Assembly: GCF_028583425.1 (NCBI RefSeq) | Contig: NC_072791.1 | Coordinates: forward strand, 16,635,868 to 16,699,867 | DNA: 64,000 nucleotides | Origin: Eublepharis macularius | Taxonomy: Eukaryota; Chordata; Lepidosauria; Squamata; Eublepharidae | Direction of reading: 5' to 3' | Part shown: positions 22,116 through 31,947 of the stretch, piece by piece | Layout: the number at the start of each line of letters is the position of its first letter | Numbering within the stretch: position 1 is the stretch's first letter | Program-made: the position numbers and the translations under genes | Notes under the pieces: generated by a model | The model's database searches: none | Told to the model about the DNA's origin: nothing | The model's input: the letters and a program-made list of their open reading frames with translations, nothing else

Positions 22116-23644
22116 ACATAACACAATTCATCCCTGGCTCTTGATGTTTTTGAATTACCTGGTTTTATTGTTTCGTTTTTTCCTTGAACGGTCATTTTCT
22201 GAATTTTTCTGTAGTGCAATGCAGTACACATGCATAGTTAACTGCAAAGGATGATTCCTTCCTTCCTGTTTTGTGCATTATTAGTGTGAGTGAGCATATT
22301 GATAAAACACTACAAAAAAACAATCACGACGTGTTCTACGTCCTATATCAAGATTTGTGTTTGCGGTGTTTTAACGAGCAGGCATACTCTCATCAGTAGA
22401 GAAACACACAAGAGGAATGTTGAGATGGTTATCCTTCAGATTATCAGAGCAAGAGTGCTTTTTTGCAGTTTTTTGTCAGCCCATACATGTGCATAAGTAA
22501 CATGCAGAATAACTGTGAATGAATTTAAGGCACTGAAAAGTGTGGCAAATGGCACTGAATGTCTCCTAGTAAGATAGGAATGAAAGAAGAATGGAGAGAA
22601 GCAGATGGAAGTCCCAAAACGTGAAAGGAAGGTTAAGGGGGGATCTGCTCATCCTTACCAAGGGAGTTTACATGATCGACAAGAGGGAGAACAACTTATC
22701 TATCCCACATCTACCTTGAAGAGAAAGATGCAGTCTGGGTGCAGCTGCATTGCTTAAGTGGTCTTCTACAGAATCGATTGGAGAGACAAATTTTGCTTTG
22801 CTGGAGTAATTCCATAGTGTCCAACTCCCACAGCTGGCTTTTTCAAGTCTGCTGAAGAAAAACACTCTTCGGAAGAAATAATTGCTCTGGAAAAACCAAC
22901 CTGAAGCAATGTCTCTCTTTTTCAGGCAGTTTGGTCTTGCCTGCCTCCCAGGTTCTTACAGGAAATGGGGAGGGAAACCGAGTGCTTTGTTTGGTACTAA
23001 TCCTCACTTGCTGGTGTTAATGTCTAAAACATTCAAAAGGAGGTTAATGTTTCATTGTATTTCCTATTGCTTCCAAGCATCCAAAGGGCCAGGGTTCAGG
23101 TTTTTATTATTATTAGCATAATGTTTTTGCTGGGTGATCCTATTCTTGAGAATGAATAGCTGCGGACCATGCTGGGGATATAACTTTGACGGGAGTGCAT
23201 GTGTGTGTTTTCCTTTTTGGTTTGTCTATCCTGAAAGCTGCGGCAAACCAGTTGGCTATTTGTATGGGCAGCATCCTTGGAGCTGAAAATCAAAAGGAAA
23301 CTGTGGAGGAAGATCAACATTCCCAGCCTCCTGCTGGCTGCACACATGTGCTGTTGGAAGGAGCTTTGTTTTGGAAGAAGAGGTGGCCCCCAACGCTCAG
23401 CTGAGATCGAGGAGGGGTCATTGGGAAGGAAAGAAACACAGAGGTAATAACACTGAGCAGCTTTCTGTAACAAGCTTCCATGGAGAGAGAAGTCAGTGGA
23501 GGGGGAAGATTAAGCACTGTGGGTCTTTGTTCATTCTGAAAGCTGAAGAAGAGCTTTTGGCAGCTTTTGCTCTTGAGTCCAAATGAGCATGCCTGGGGAT
23601 GAAAGGTAGAGAGCATGTGAGAACATGGGATCCCCACACGAGGC
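22116..23644. other. Unassigned stretch
   Basis: About 1.5 kb without a recognised repeat. Several short frames on both strands overlap (for example 23314-23736 minus), with no domain pattern. Confidence 0.45.
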
Positions 23645-23822
23645 ACATGAACACATGAAACTGCCGTATGCTGAATCAGAACATTGGTCCACATAAGACT
23701 GGCAGCTGTTCTCCAGGGTCTCTGGCAGTTTTTCACATCACCTGCTACCTGATCCTTTTAGCTGGAGATGCCGGGGATTGAACCTGGGACCTTCTGCATG
23801 CTAAGCAGATACTCTATCACTG
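23645..23822 (-). mobile_element. tRNA-headed SINE (family A), minus strand
   Basis: The tail is at 23655-23690. The B-box complement GGGGATTGAACCTGGGACC and A-box complement sit at 23772-23822. Better preserved than the copies at the window start. Confidence 0.8.
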
Positions 23823-23825
23823 AGA

Positions 23826-24066
23826 GAGCCAGTTTGGTGTCGTAGTTAAGAGCAGCAGGACTCTAATCTAGACAGCCAGGTTTGATTCCCCACTCCTCCT
23901 CTTGAAGCCAGTTGGGTAACCTTGGGTCAGTCACAGCTTCTAGGAGCTCTCTCAGCCCTACCCATCTCACAAGGGATAATAACAACATACTTTGTAATCC
24001 GCTTTGAGTGGGCATTTGGTTGTCCTGAAGGGCAGTATATAGATTGAATGTTGTTGTTGTTGTTCT
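23826..24066 (+). mobile_element. tRNA-headed SINE (family B)
   Basis: AGCCAGTTTGGTGTCGTAGT head, B box GGTTTGATTCC, tail ending (TTG)n. It abuts the family A copy head-to-head. Confidence 0.8.
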
Positions 24067-24108
24067 TGAGCCTCAGCCCTTCCCTGGCATGAGTTAGATG
24101 TGTGAATT

Positions 24109-24538
24109 TTTTTTTTCAGTCTCATAATATTTTATTTGTTCATTTCTTGCCCTTGAAGTGCTCTTCGATGACATCTTTGGCCTGAGATTCTTTGCCGTAG
24201 TCTTTTACAACCGTGCAACTGCAACCCACCACTTTGCAAGGTTTTCCTTCTCTGTCGATCTTGCAGAGACCAACCCACTCACCCAGTTTCTTGTTGTCAT
24301 CAACCTTTATCAGATTGATTTGGTGTTCAGCCCAAAGTGCTTCAACAAGCTTGACATTCGTGGGCTCATCACAGTTCGATGCTAGAACACAAAACTGGGC
24401 TTGGTGTTTGTCTAAGGCTTTGGCAGCTCCACAAATTCCATGGGCTAAACCATCATGGATAGGTGCGGTCTTAAGCACTTCTTGAAGGGCAGTGTTAACA
24501 TCCATTGCATCTCCAGCAGTAATGCCTTCCTCGACCAT
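24109..24538 (-). pseudogene. RPS12: Processed copy of ribosomal protein S12
   Basis: RPS12 is a 132-residue protein of the small (40S) ribosomal subunit. The minus frame from 24538 to 24140 encodes 132 codons beginning [20 protein letters not shown] and ending [10 protein letters not shown], full length with no stop or frameshift. There are no introns, and a 3' UTR with AATAAA leads into a poly(A) (T run at 24107-24116), so it is a retrocopy. Compared from memory with mammalian RPS12 there are about 18 changes. Arg33His, Arg36Cys, Arg45His and Arg101Cys are the changes expected from CpG decay, which argues for a non-functional copy. A 13-bp repeat (AGATGTGTGAATT) at 24096-24108 recurs at 24983-24995. 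Confidence 0.92.
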
Positions 24539-24982
24539 GGTTGGTGGTAATGCTCCTGTGCTGTTAACCACAGCTTAGAATTAGTATTAGCTCTATCAGA
24601 AATGTGTGTAAGACTGTGAATTATGGGAATTGTAGTTTTTACCTTAGTCTACACTCCCACCAATGGAGAGAGGGATATTTGAACCTTTTATTGGCCTTTT
24701 CCCTGCTTTAGTGTGATTTTACAATCTCTTTTCCTCCCTTTGTACTGAGAATCTCCCATGAGGAGGGGGAAAAGATGACTGCTTTTACCACACCTCTAAA
24801 TAAACTTCTGTTATAGATACACAGGAAGCATCCGTCTCTTGGCTCGACTGTGAGTTGTTTTGGGTCAATTGGAATGGAACCCCTTGGGTCAGCAGGCAGC
24901 TAGAGAGGAGTGGTAACCTGGAAATCAGGAAAGCTCCCGCCCGGGGTTGCTCACAGCCTCCCCGAGCTGGTGCTGGAAAAGC
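24539..24982. other. Extra sequence between RPS12 copy and distal target repeat
   Basis: About 440 bp lying inside the 13-bp direct repeats that seem to bound the RPS12 insertion. It is not RPS12. It has AATAAA near 24801 on the + strand and a generally LTR-like composition, but no ends could be defined. It may be a later insertion or a chimeric retrocopy. Confidence 0.4.
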
Positions 24983-25117
24983 AGATGTGTGAATTGTTGA
25001 TAAAGGTTGTTTGATTTAAATAGTTATGACCTGCTTTTCTTCCCAGCAGAGACCCCCAAAGTGGCTGACCACATCAGTCTTCCTCCTTATCTTTAGAACA
25101 ACCACCCTGTGATGTAG

Positions 25118-25332
25118 CAAAATCAAAAGGAGTCCAGTAGCACCTTTAAGACTAACCAACTTTATTGTAGCATCAGCTTTCGAGAATCACAGTTCTCTTC
25201 GTCAGATGCATCTGACGAAGAGAACTGTGATTTTCAAAAGCTTTTGCTACAATAAAGTTGGTTAGTCTTAAAGGTGCTACTGGACTCCTTTTGATTTTGC
25301 TACTACAGACTAACACGGCTAACTCCTCTGCA
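25118..25332. mobile_element. Palindromic Penelope-derived element with hammerhead arms
   Basis: Two terminal units in head-to-head orientation, joined at GATGCATC. Each reads hammerhead core, CAATAAAGTTGGTTAGTC, GGTGCTACTGGACTCC. The right end extends to ACTACAGACTAACACGGC. Perfect 12-bp target duplication CCTGTGATGTAG at 25106-25117 and 25333-25344. It inserted into a family D SINE, so it is younger than that SINE. Confidence 0.72.
25168..25205 (-). ncRNA. Hammerhead-like motif, minus arm
   Basis: CUGACGA, GAGAA-loop-UUCUC, GAAA, GC-UGAU-GC hairpin, then UA: all core positions fit the consensus. The opposite arm (25212-25249, + strand) has the same layout but AAAA in place of GAAA, so that copy should be dead. 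Confidence 0.5.
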
Positions 25333-25599
25333 CCTGTGATGTAGGTTAGGCTATGAGAGAGTTAATACCCCCAAAATAACTGGTAAGCTTCCATGGCAGA
25401 TTTGGGGTTCAAACTCGGATCTTGCAGACCCTAGTCTAACACTCTAACCACTACACCATGCCGGATGGATTGACAAGGCTTTCTGAGCTTCCAGTCAAAG
25501 GAAGATGCCCCATTTTGAGAAAACCCTTCCCATCACTAGCTTTTCTAGCAGGAATGAACCGTCTCTGAATCAATGCTCTCTTTAGCTACATAAGAACAT

Positions 25600-26240
25600 A
25601 GGATGGCCCCTGCTGGACCACACTGTTAGCAGAACGCACAGTAGGCAGAGAAACGTGAGGTGTAGAAGCTTGCATTGTGAGCGTGTGTGGGAAAGAGAAA
25701 CAAACTTACACTCAAGAATCTTGATGAAGCTTAAGAAAAGGGAATAAGAATTCTTTATTGTGTGAACTCCATACATGATAGGATCCCTAGCTAGCCATAT
25801 AGTCTAAGAAATCTTTATTGTGCGAACTCCGTACATGATAGGATCCCTAGCTAGCCATATAGTCTAAGAAATCTTTATTGTGTGAACTCCGTACATGATA
25901 GGATCCCGGTCTAGCTATCTTGCAAGCTGTGTGCTGCCTGAGGAGTTTTAAGCATTTCTGTGAGAGAAATATTGAGTCTAGAGAAAGCAGGCTAGCTGTG
26001 TGCTGCCTGAGTATATTGAAGTATTTATGAGAGAAATACTGAGTCAGAGAATGAGGCTAACTGTGTGTGAAGCCTTAGAAGAGATCTGGGTGAATGAGTT
26101 TCAATGAAATAACTTTAAGAACCGAGAACTATTTTATGAAACTGATACGCTTCTTGAAAAAATAAAAGTTTATTTTGTTTTTATTATATCCCGGAGTAGC
26201 TGTCATTGCTGTATCCCATTCCTATCCTCAGGGCCACATA
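25600..26240 (+). mobile_element. LTR-like region with tandem repeats, family unresolved
   Basis: Holds a 60-bp tandem repeat (25741-25920), a second looser repeat (GCTGTGTGCTGCCTGAG at about 25928 and 25995) and an AATAAA near 26161. This layout resembles an old LTR, but no terminal repeats or target duplication could be fixed. Treated as a fossil of uncertain identity. Confidence 0.3.
25741..25920 (+). repeat. 60-bp tandem repeat, three units
   Basis: Units start at 25741, 25801 and 25861 and differ at only a few bases. Core: TCTTTATTGTGTGAACTCC and TACATGATAGGATCCC. Confidence 0.92.
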
Positions 26241-27736
26241 GAGCCACGAAGGAGCCTGACGCTTAGGAACGTTACCAAAGGGAAAACTTAAATAAAATAT
26301 ATTGGAATATAATATTCCTGGTGGCAACAAACTACCCAGAGGGTGTTAAGGGAAAGATAAAAGGCAAAATCTACCCAAGAGAAAGCAAGGGTCATAACAG
26401 TGACGAAGAGAGGAACATGAGGTTTCATGAAGTCCCTCCTCTGTCCTCCTCTGAAATCTGTGTAAGGGACAGCATTCGTCTTTCTCTTCTTACACACACC
26501 AATGGTCCCTTTAGTCCCAAATCCTCTTTCCCACAAGGGGAATCCAGGTGCCACTATACAGCGAACAAGTAGGGAACGGAGGCCCCAACCTTCCTCTGCT
26601 CTTGTCCTCAACAACTAATATTCAGAGAGATCCTGTCTCTGAACACAGAGATCTGTGGCTTAAAGTCTGTTAATAGAGCACCGTTGCTTCTCTGTTCCTT
26701 CCACCCCAAAGCCTCTAGCAAAATCGACAAGATACGAGAGAGCTTGTCAAAATTGTCCATGCTAACTGAACAAGCCTTTCATCAGTAAAAAACAAGGAAG
26801 TTTCCCCCTTATCAGTTTCAGCAGAGATCAGAGGGGAGGCAACGAAGGCCATGGGGTACGCTGTAGAATCCCACGGCCATGGAAAAGGGAGAATTTAATA
26901 ACAGAACCACAGGGTGCCTGAGAATAATGACATTAACCTGTGCATAGGGAGGATAAAATTTGAAAGAAGCATGGAATATGTATCGCTCTTCCTGGGAAGA
27001 AATGGTGTAGGATAAAAAGATGGAATGCAAAAACACAAGAATGTTGACATGTGGTTGCAGATCTACCTTCCCGAATGGAAATCGGGTAATTGGGTAAAAA
27101 ATGGATACGAGTGCATTTGAAACTGCATTTCTGTCTGTCCTGTGCGCTCCTGGGAGAGGCCTTCAACAGCATGTGAAATCACATTGCTCCCTAAGACCCG
27201 ATTACCGGACAAGCATTCAAAGCCCAGCCCTGCCTGCGTTCACCCCCAAACATCTGATTGCTTAGCTTAGGCGAGACAGCTAATGACGTTTTCTTAAAGC
27301 CAATGTACGTCACTGGAGGGGAAAGATTTTTTGCACGGGCTCATGCATTCATGCACTTTGATCCTCTGGTTTCTGTGTTGCTGTCTAATTTCCTTTCTGT
27401 TGAGCAAGCTCTGGAAGGTGTTGGAGCTTGCATGTACAAATGACATTATTTGCTAAGGCATCGCTTCTGAGAATGTGGAATTCGCCTGCATTTCCAAAGG
27501 CTTTGAGTGTCAAAGCCTGTTAATCGGTAGTGAACTTTGAGAGTGCCGTCGTCCCTTGCAACAGTTTAAAACATTTAATTTTATTTTGTAGGAGTCCGCA
27601 TTTAATTATTCCTAGAATCTTCCAAATAGCCATTCAAGGGGTACCATATTCTTCATATAACAGGCTATGTGATAGCAGTCGAAAAGGAGATTCAGCAAAA
27701 GAAAAACGAAGATTGGACCAAAATCTCCTTGTGGAG
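26241..27736. other. Unassigned stretch
   Basis: About 1.5 kb with no recognised mobile element or gene. Minus frame 26288-26614 (108 codons) shows no domain. Confidence 0.4.
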
Positions 27737-27790
27737 TACATGAAGCTGTCTCATACTCTATCAGACCATTGGTACATCATTGTCAGTTTG
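27737..27790 (-). mobile_element. SINE family A tail fragment
   Basis: ACATGAAGCTGTCTCATACT then TCAGACCATTGGTACATCA matches the tail of the family A SINEs. The rest is missing or unrecognisable. Confidence 0.45.
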
Positions 27791-27889
27791 TCTGTTTTGG
27801 TGCATTGGTCCATCATTGTTAGTTTTGTATTGGAGATATCAACTCATGGGAAATTTTTTAGTAATACGTTTCAGGTTGGTCTGTAATAG

Positions 27890-28116
27890 AAGAGCAAGAT
27901 CTGGGTCCAAGTAGCACCTTAAAGACCAACGAGATTTCCAGTGCTCCCTTTTTCAGATACCACCTTGAAGACCAAACAGATTTCAGAGGTATGAGTTTTT
28001 GAGTCACAGCTCCCATCATCAGATACTAACGAGGGGAGCTCTTATCCTTGAAAGTTTATACCCTGGAAATCTAGTTGGTCTTTAAGGTGCTACTGCACCC
28101 GGATCTTGCTCTTTAA
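27890..28116. mobile_element. Palindromic Penelope-derived element
   Basis: Outer arms AAGAGCAAGATCTGGGTCC and complement GGATCTTGCTCTT, with AGTAGCACCTTAAAGACCAA facing TTGGTCTTTAAGGTGCTACT. A short 7-bp direct repeat GTAATAG flanks it (27883-27889, 28117-28123). The hammerhead cores between the arms are degraded. Confidence 0.6.
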
Positions 28117-28139
28117 GTAATAGCAAAGCTTTTGTAATT

Positions 28140-28850
28140 GTAAACTCGCCTATAATTGTATGAAGTCTGTCCATCTGTCCATCTGTTCCTTGCTTTTCTC
28201 CCCCCTAGGGATCCAAAGCAGCTTACAGTAGCGTTCTCTCCTCCTGTCATATAGGGCTCCAGCATATCTGCCATGCCCTCGGTGTATTGTGGTTGTGAAG
28301 GCATTGTGTCTCTGAGTACATGCAGAGTAAAACCGGCGTTCTCTTATTTTGTTGCTAACTGCTTATCTTCCAGGCAAGGTGTTTTGGTTACCAGTTCCTG
28401 TTGAAGCCTGGGAACCCAACCTTGGACTTAATACCGAGACTGAGCAGAGCTCCTTTTCCCCTCCTCCCTTCTTCCCAGGCAATGCAGGCCAAAACCTCCA
28501 ATGGCAACTCCTTCCCCCCCAGGGGTGTGTGTGGAGACAGTGTCCTATAATTGAACCTGCTTTACTACCTTTAGGCATTCTGGTCAATTCCATTGTTACA
28601 GCTTCTTGAACTGGTATCTTTCCTTAATAAAATCATCATACACCGGAGTGATGCAGCGAAGTGATTGGGGAAGTACCTGGCAAGACCTGACACCTCCTCC
28701 ATTTTATTCTCACAACAGCAACTGGTTAGGCTGAGACTGTGTGACTGGTCCAAGCTCATCCAGCGAGCTTTCATGGCAGGGTGATGATGACTCATACTTT
28801 GGTTTCCCAGATCCTAATCTGACATGCTAACCACTACACCATGCTGACTG
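28140..28850 (-). mobile_element. tRNA-headed SINE (family D), split by a solo LTR
   Basis: The tail part (TCCAAAGCAGCTTACA) lies at 28140-28244. The body and head (complement ending CTAACCACTACACCATGCTG) lie at 28698-28850. The intervening 28245-28692 is an LTR with 5-bp duplications. Confidence 0.75.
28245..28692. mobile_element. Solo LTR of an LTR retroelement (fossil)
   Basis: A 448-bp unit beginning TGTCAT and ending TGACA, flanked by the perfect 5-bp duplication CCTCC (28240-28244, 28693-28697). AATAAA lies near 28626. It interrupts a family D SINE. No internal region remains, which is the usual result of LTR-LTR recombination. Family unknown; clean ends suggest moderate age. Confidence 0.75.
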
Positions 28851-29781
28851 CAGAAGAAGCATGAGTGTAGGAAGGAGAACATCAATCATGGTTTACTCAC
28901 TAAAGCACAGAGATGTGGTATCTGTGGAAAAGCACTCCCTTCCGATCTAAGGCTTCTTTAGCCAGCGGAGGAATGCAACCTGATGATGTAATTTAAGTCA
29001 CTCAGTCAAAGTTGCAAAACTCAACTTCTTGTAAAGGTGCTTGCTTGCTAACTGTCCATGGGTTACACTGTCAGAAAAATAATGTTTTGTCAAAATAGTT
29101 GTGTGTACCAATTGAAAAGCTGTAGGAAAATGATCGGAAATATATTTCCTGTCTCATGGCATATGCAAAGAGAGCATTTTTAAAAAAACAGCAATTGAGT
29201 GGGACTGACTTCGTACAAACCCAGGAGACCAGTTCTGGGTTATGTTCAGTGCAAGGAACCTCCTTTTTCAGGTGACAGCTTCAGCAGAAATCCAATACAA
29301 AAATTCTAAAACGGGTGAGAAAAGAATCAATGAGTTGTAAAGATGAATGGGCTCACATCTCTGGTGACAGCATTCTGGAAGTGATCAAAGTGCGATCCAA
29401 GAACTAGTATAAAAATGCATAAAGAAAAGGTGGGCACAATTTGAAACAGCTTTGGGGATATTGTTGGGAGTGGGGGCTACCAAGGGAGTAAAAGGTCCGC
29501 CCATTCAAAACAAAAGCAGGACACCATTCTTTTATTTTGCTTTGCTTTGTGACTCTGTCCCGTATTCCAGTTGGGTTGGCGTGAAGCATGCTGCAATGAT
29601 GCTGTGGGTTGCATGCACACTAGACATTTCCGTAGATGCAAGGATCTATAAAGAATTATTTTACTTTCTCCCCATCCCACAGCAGCCCCAATTGCCACCC
29701 CACAATCCTGTTCCTAAAGACCCGAAGAGAAAGGATTTGAGAGGCATTTGGGACTGCTATGGGAAGGGGAGGCAGTCATGA
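28851..29781. other. Unassigned stretch
   Basis: No recognised gene or repeat. Confidence 0.4.
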
Positions 29782-30020
29782 GCTGATGTAGCACAGTGGT
29801 TAAGTGGTTCGGCTGCGAATCAGCAGTCTACTGGTTCGAATCCCACGACTGCCATGAGCTCAGTAGGTGGCCTTGGAGAAGCCACTCCTCTCAGCCCCAG
29901 CTCCCCAGCTGTAATGTGGGGATAATAGTAACACTAACTTGTTCACCACTCTGGGTGAGGCACTCATCTGTCGGAAAGGGTGGTATATAAGCACAGTCAT
30001 CGTCATCAACATTGTTGTTA
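29782..30020 (+). mobile_element. tRNA-headed SINE (family C), near full length
   Basis: Head GCACAGTGGTTAAGTGGTTC, B box GGTTCGAATCCC (well kept), body CCCCAGCTCCCCAGCTGTA, tail GGAAAGGGTGGTATATAAGC then CATCGTCATCA. The best-preserved Pol III boxes in the window. Confidence 0.82.
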
Positions 30021-30309
30021 AAATTGTGCCCGTGGAAGCATTAGCCCGGATCCAACCCATGGTATCATCACAGTGTGCCTCTCGATTTATTTATCCAGGT
30101 ATTTTAATAGAGCTTTTGGCCCCACTGGGCAATTAAATGGCTTACAAAAAAATTCAAACAAACAAAACAAATAATTCCAACTCTTGTGCTGGTCCAGAAT
30201 CCCCCAGCCTGGCTCATATCAGGACCTCAGGCTTAGAGCCATGGGCCCATTGCGTCTTGCCCTTTGACGTGCCTATGGCCACACCTAGGCTAAACTACCT
30301 GCAGCAGAT

Positions 30310-30760
30310 CAGGAAGAGAAGCTCATCTCAGTTCCCTTTCAACTGACACCAAGATCATCCCAGACTGAATGAGCAGGTTGTCGGCATCACAAAATTCTAT
30401 GAGCCACTCTCCTGCTTCGTTTCGTGAACCTAATCCAAATTTTCCAACTATGTTTGATTCTGCTTTGTCTCCTACTTTTGCATTCCAGTTCCCTATGATT
30501 ATCAGCATATCTTGTTTAGGTGTATGGTCCATTTCTTCTTGGACACTTGCGTAAAAGTTTTCTATTTCTTCCTCCTCAGCAACTGTAGTTGGAGCATAAA
30601 CTTGAATGACGGTTATTTTAACAGGCTTTTCCTGAAGTCTGATTGATATTACTAGGTCAGACTTTGCATTGTAGCTCTTAACTGCTTGTGCTATGTCTTG
30701 CCTCACTATTAGAGCAACACCATTTTTCTCTTGATATGGAGGCTCAGATCCACCGCAAAA
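30310..30760 (-). mobile_element. BovB (RTE) LINE, endonuclease region
   Basis: The minus frame includes KNGVALIVRQDIAQAVKS, VIQVYAPTTVAEEEEIENFY and IIGNWNAKVGDKAE, then SRNEAGEWLIEFCDADNLLI. This is the apurinic-like endonuclease domain of BovB (usual GDWNAKVG seen as GNWNAKVG). Only this domain is present. Confidence 0.85.
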
Positions 30761-30992
30761 AAAAGAAAAAAAAGAAAAAGCTGAACAAGAGGGGCTTCCA
30801 GTGAACACTTCAGACTTTTGCAGAGCCCCAATAGAGTATACTACAACAGCCCTTTTTAGCATTTGCAGCAGAAAATGATCCATCACTTGAAGTGAAAATG
30901 ATGTTATCTTGAAGAGAACACGCTGCGAGTCAGACAACCTGGCACTGATGTAGTCTTTCAGTGGAGGATTCAGCGCATCACTTTCATGAGCA

Positions 30993-31155
30993 GCAGGATT
31001 TGAGTCCAGTGGCATGTTAGAGACCAACAAGATTTTCAGAGTGTAAGCTTTCGAGAGTCAGAGCTCACTTCTTCAGACACCAGAAAGAGAAGGAAGCTCT
31101 GATTCTCGAAAGCTTACAGTCTGAAAATCTTGTTGGTCTCTAACATGCCACTGGC
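30993..31155. mobile_element. Palindromic Penelope-derived element with hammerhead arms
   Basis: Arms ATGTTAGAGACCAACAAGAT and complement, each leading to CTTTCGAGAG or CTCTCGAAAG type cores. The minus arm reads CUGAAGA...CUCUCGAAAGCUUAC. The plus arm has lost the CUGANGA box. No convincing target duplication. Confidence 0.6.
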
Positions 31156-31764
31156 ATGTTATACAACAATAGTCACATGAACTGATTAAAGAGTAAAGAC
31201 GTGAGTCTGTTCACTTGCCAGGCGAGTGTCATTCGTCACTTGTAGCTTGGCTCCTCTGTCTTTCACCCTTCTTCATTGCGATGACTTTCTGTTCCTGTCC
31301 CAAAGGAAGAGCTTACCATTGTAGCAATTTATCAGTTTTTCTATCTGTTCCTGGGGGTCTGCCAGGATGTGTGGTGGTCAACCATTGTCCTGCCTCTGCC
31401 AGAGTCTTTAGCATAACCAGGAGCTTGAGTGCTCTATGCCTGGACCTCCCTCCAACCCCCTCCTTTCAGGTTTCCAGCTGGCTTCCAGCTCATGACTACA
31501 GTGTACTGCCAATGACTAAGATATTGCGGAGAATTCTTGAGAGGAGGGCATTCCTCCATAGCCCACAAAGGCAATTGAATCTGGGTGGTTTCGTTATGGT
31601 GACTGAAGGGTTACTGTGAGCATGGTTGGGGTTTATGCCAAGGCCCTTGTCAACTTGTAGACCATTGAGATGACCTGGCCAGTTAATAGCATCTTCTGCT
31701 CCATCAACAATGGCTGTCTCCACCAACTGTGATCTGCAAGTGAGGAATACTTACATAGGACATC
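31156..31764. other. Mostly unassigned; one MITE terminus
   Basis: GTCACTTGTAGCTTGGCTC at 31235-31253 is the terminal motif of the CAAGCTACAAGTGAC MITE group, present without its partner end. The rest is unassigned. Confidence 0.4.
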
Positions 31765-31947
31765 TGAAACAGAAAGAGATCATTGGTCCTTCTAGCTCAG
31801 TTTTTTCTAGTGTGAGTGGCAGAAAATTCCAGGGTTTTAGGTTGAGAAGGTCCTTTCCCAGTGCCTGCAACTGTACCTGAAGATGGCAGGAATTTAATTT
31901 CAAATCTTCTGCATGCAAATCATGTGTTCTCTCACTAAGCTATGGGC
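31765..31947 (-). mobile_element. Old SINE family A copy, minus strand
   Basis: ATTGGTCCTTCTAGCTCAG ... TCTTCTGCATGCAAATCATG ... ACTAAGCTATGGGC retains the layout of family A. It is the most diverged copy in the window. Confidence 0.55.

Larger units (their letters stand above)
24998..25470 (-). mobile_element. tRNA-headed SINE (family D), split
   Basis: Tail and body at 24998-25117, head at 25345-25470 (complement of a tRNA-like GTGTAGTGGTTAGAGTGTTA). It is interrupted by the hammerhead palindrome at 25118-25332, with target duplication CCTGTGATGTAG. Confidence 0.8.

Noticed and set aside
24109-24571. An expressed RPS12 gene.
   Set aside because: No introns, an adjacent poly(A), flanking target repeats, and substitutions at usually invariant residues, several of CpG-decay type.
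29782-30020. A functional tRNA gene (good B box GGTTCGAATCCC).
   Set aside because: The sequence does not fold into a full cloverleaf and continues into a SINE body and tail found elsewhere in the window.
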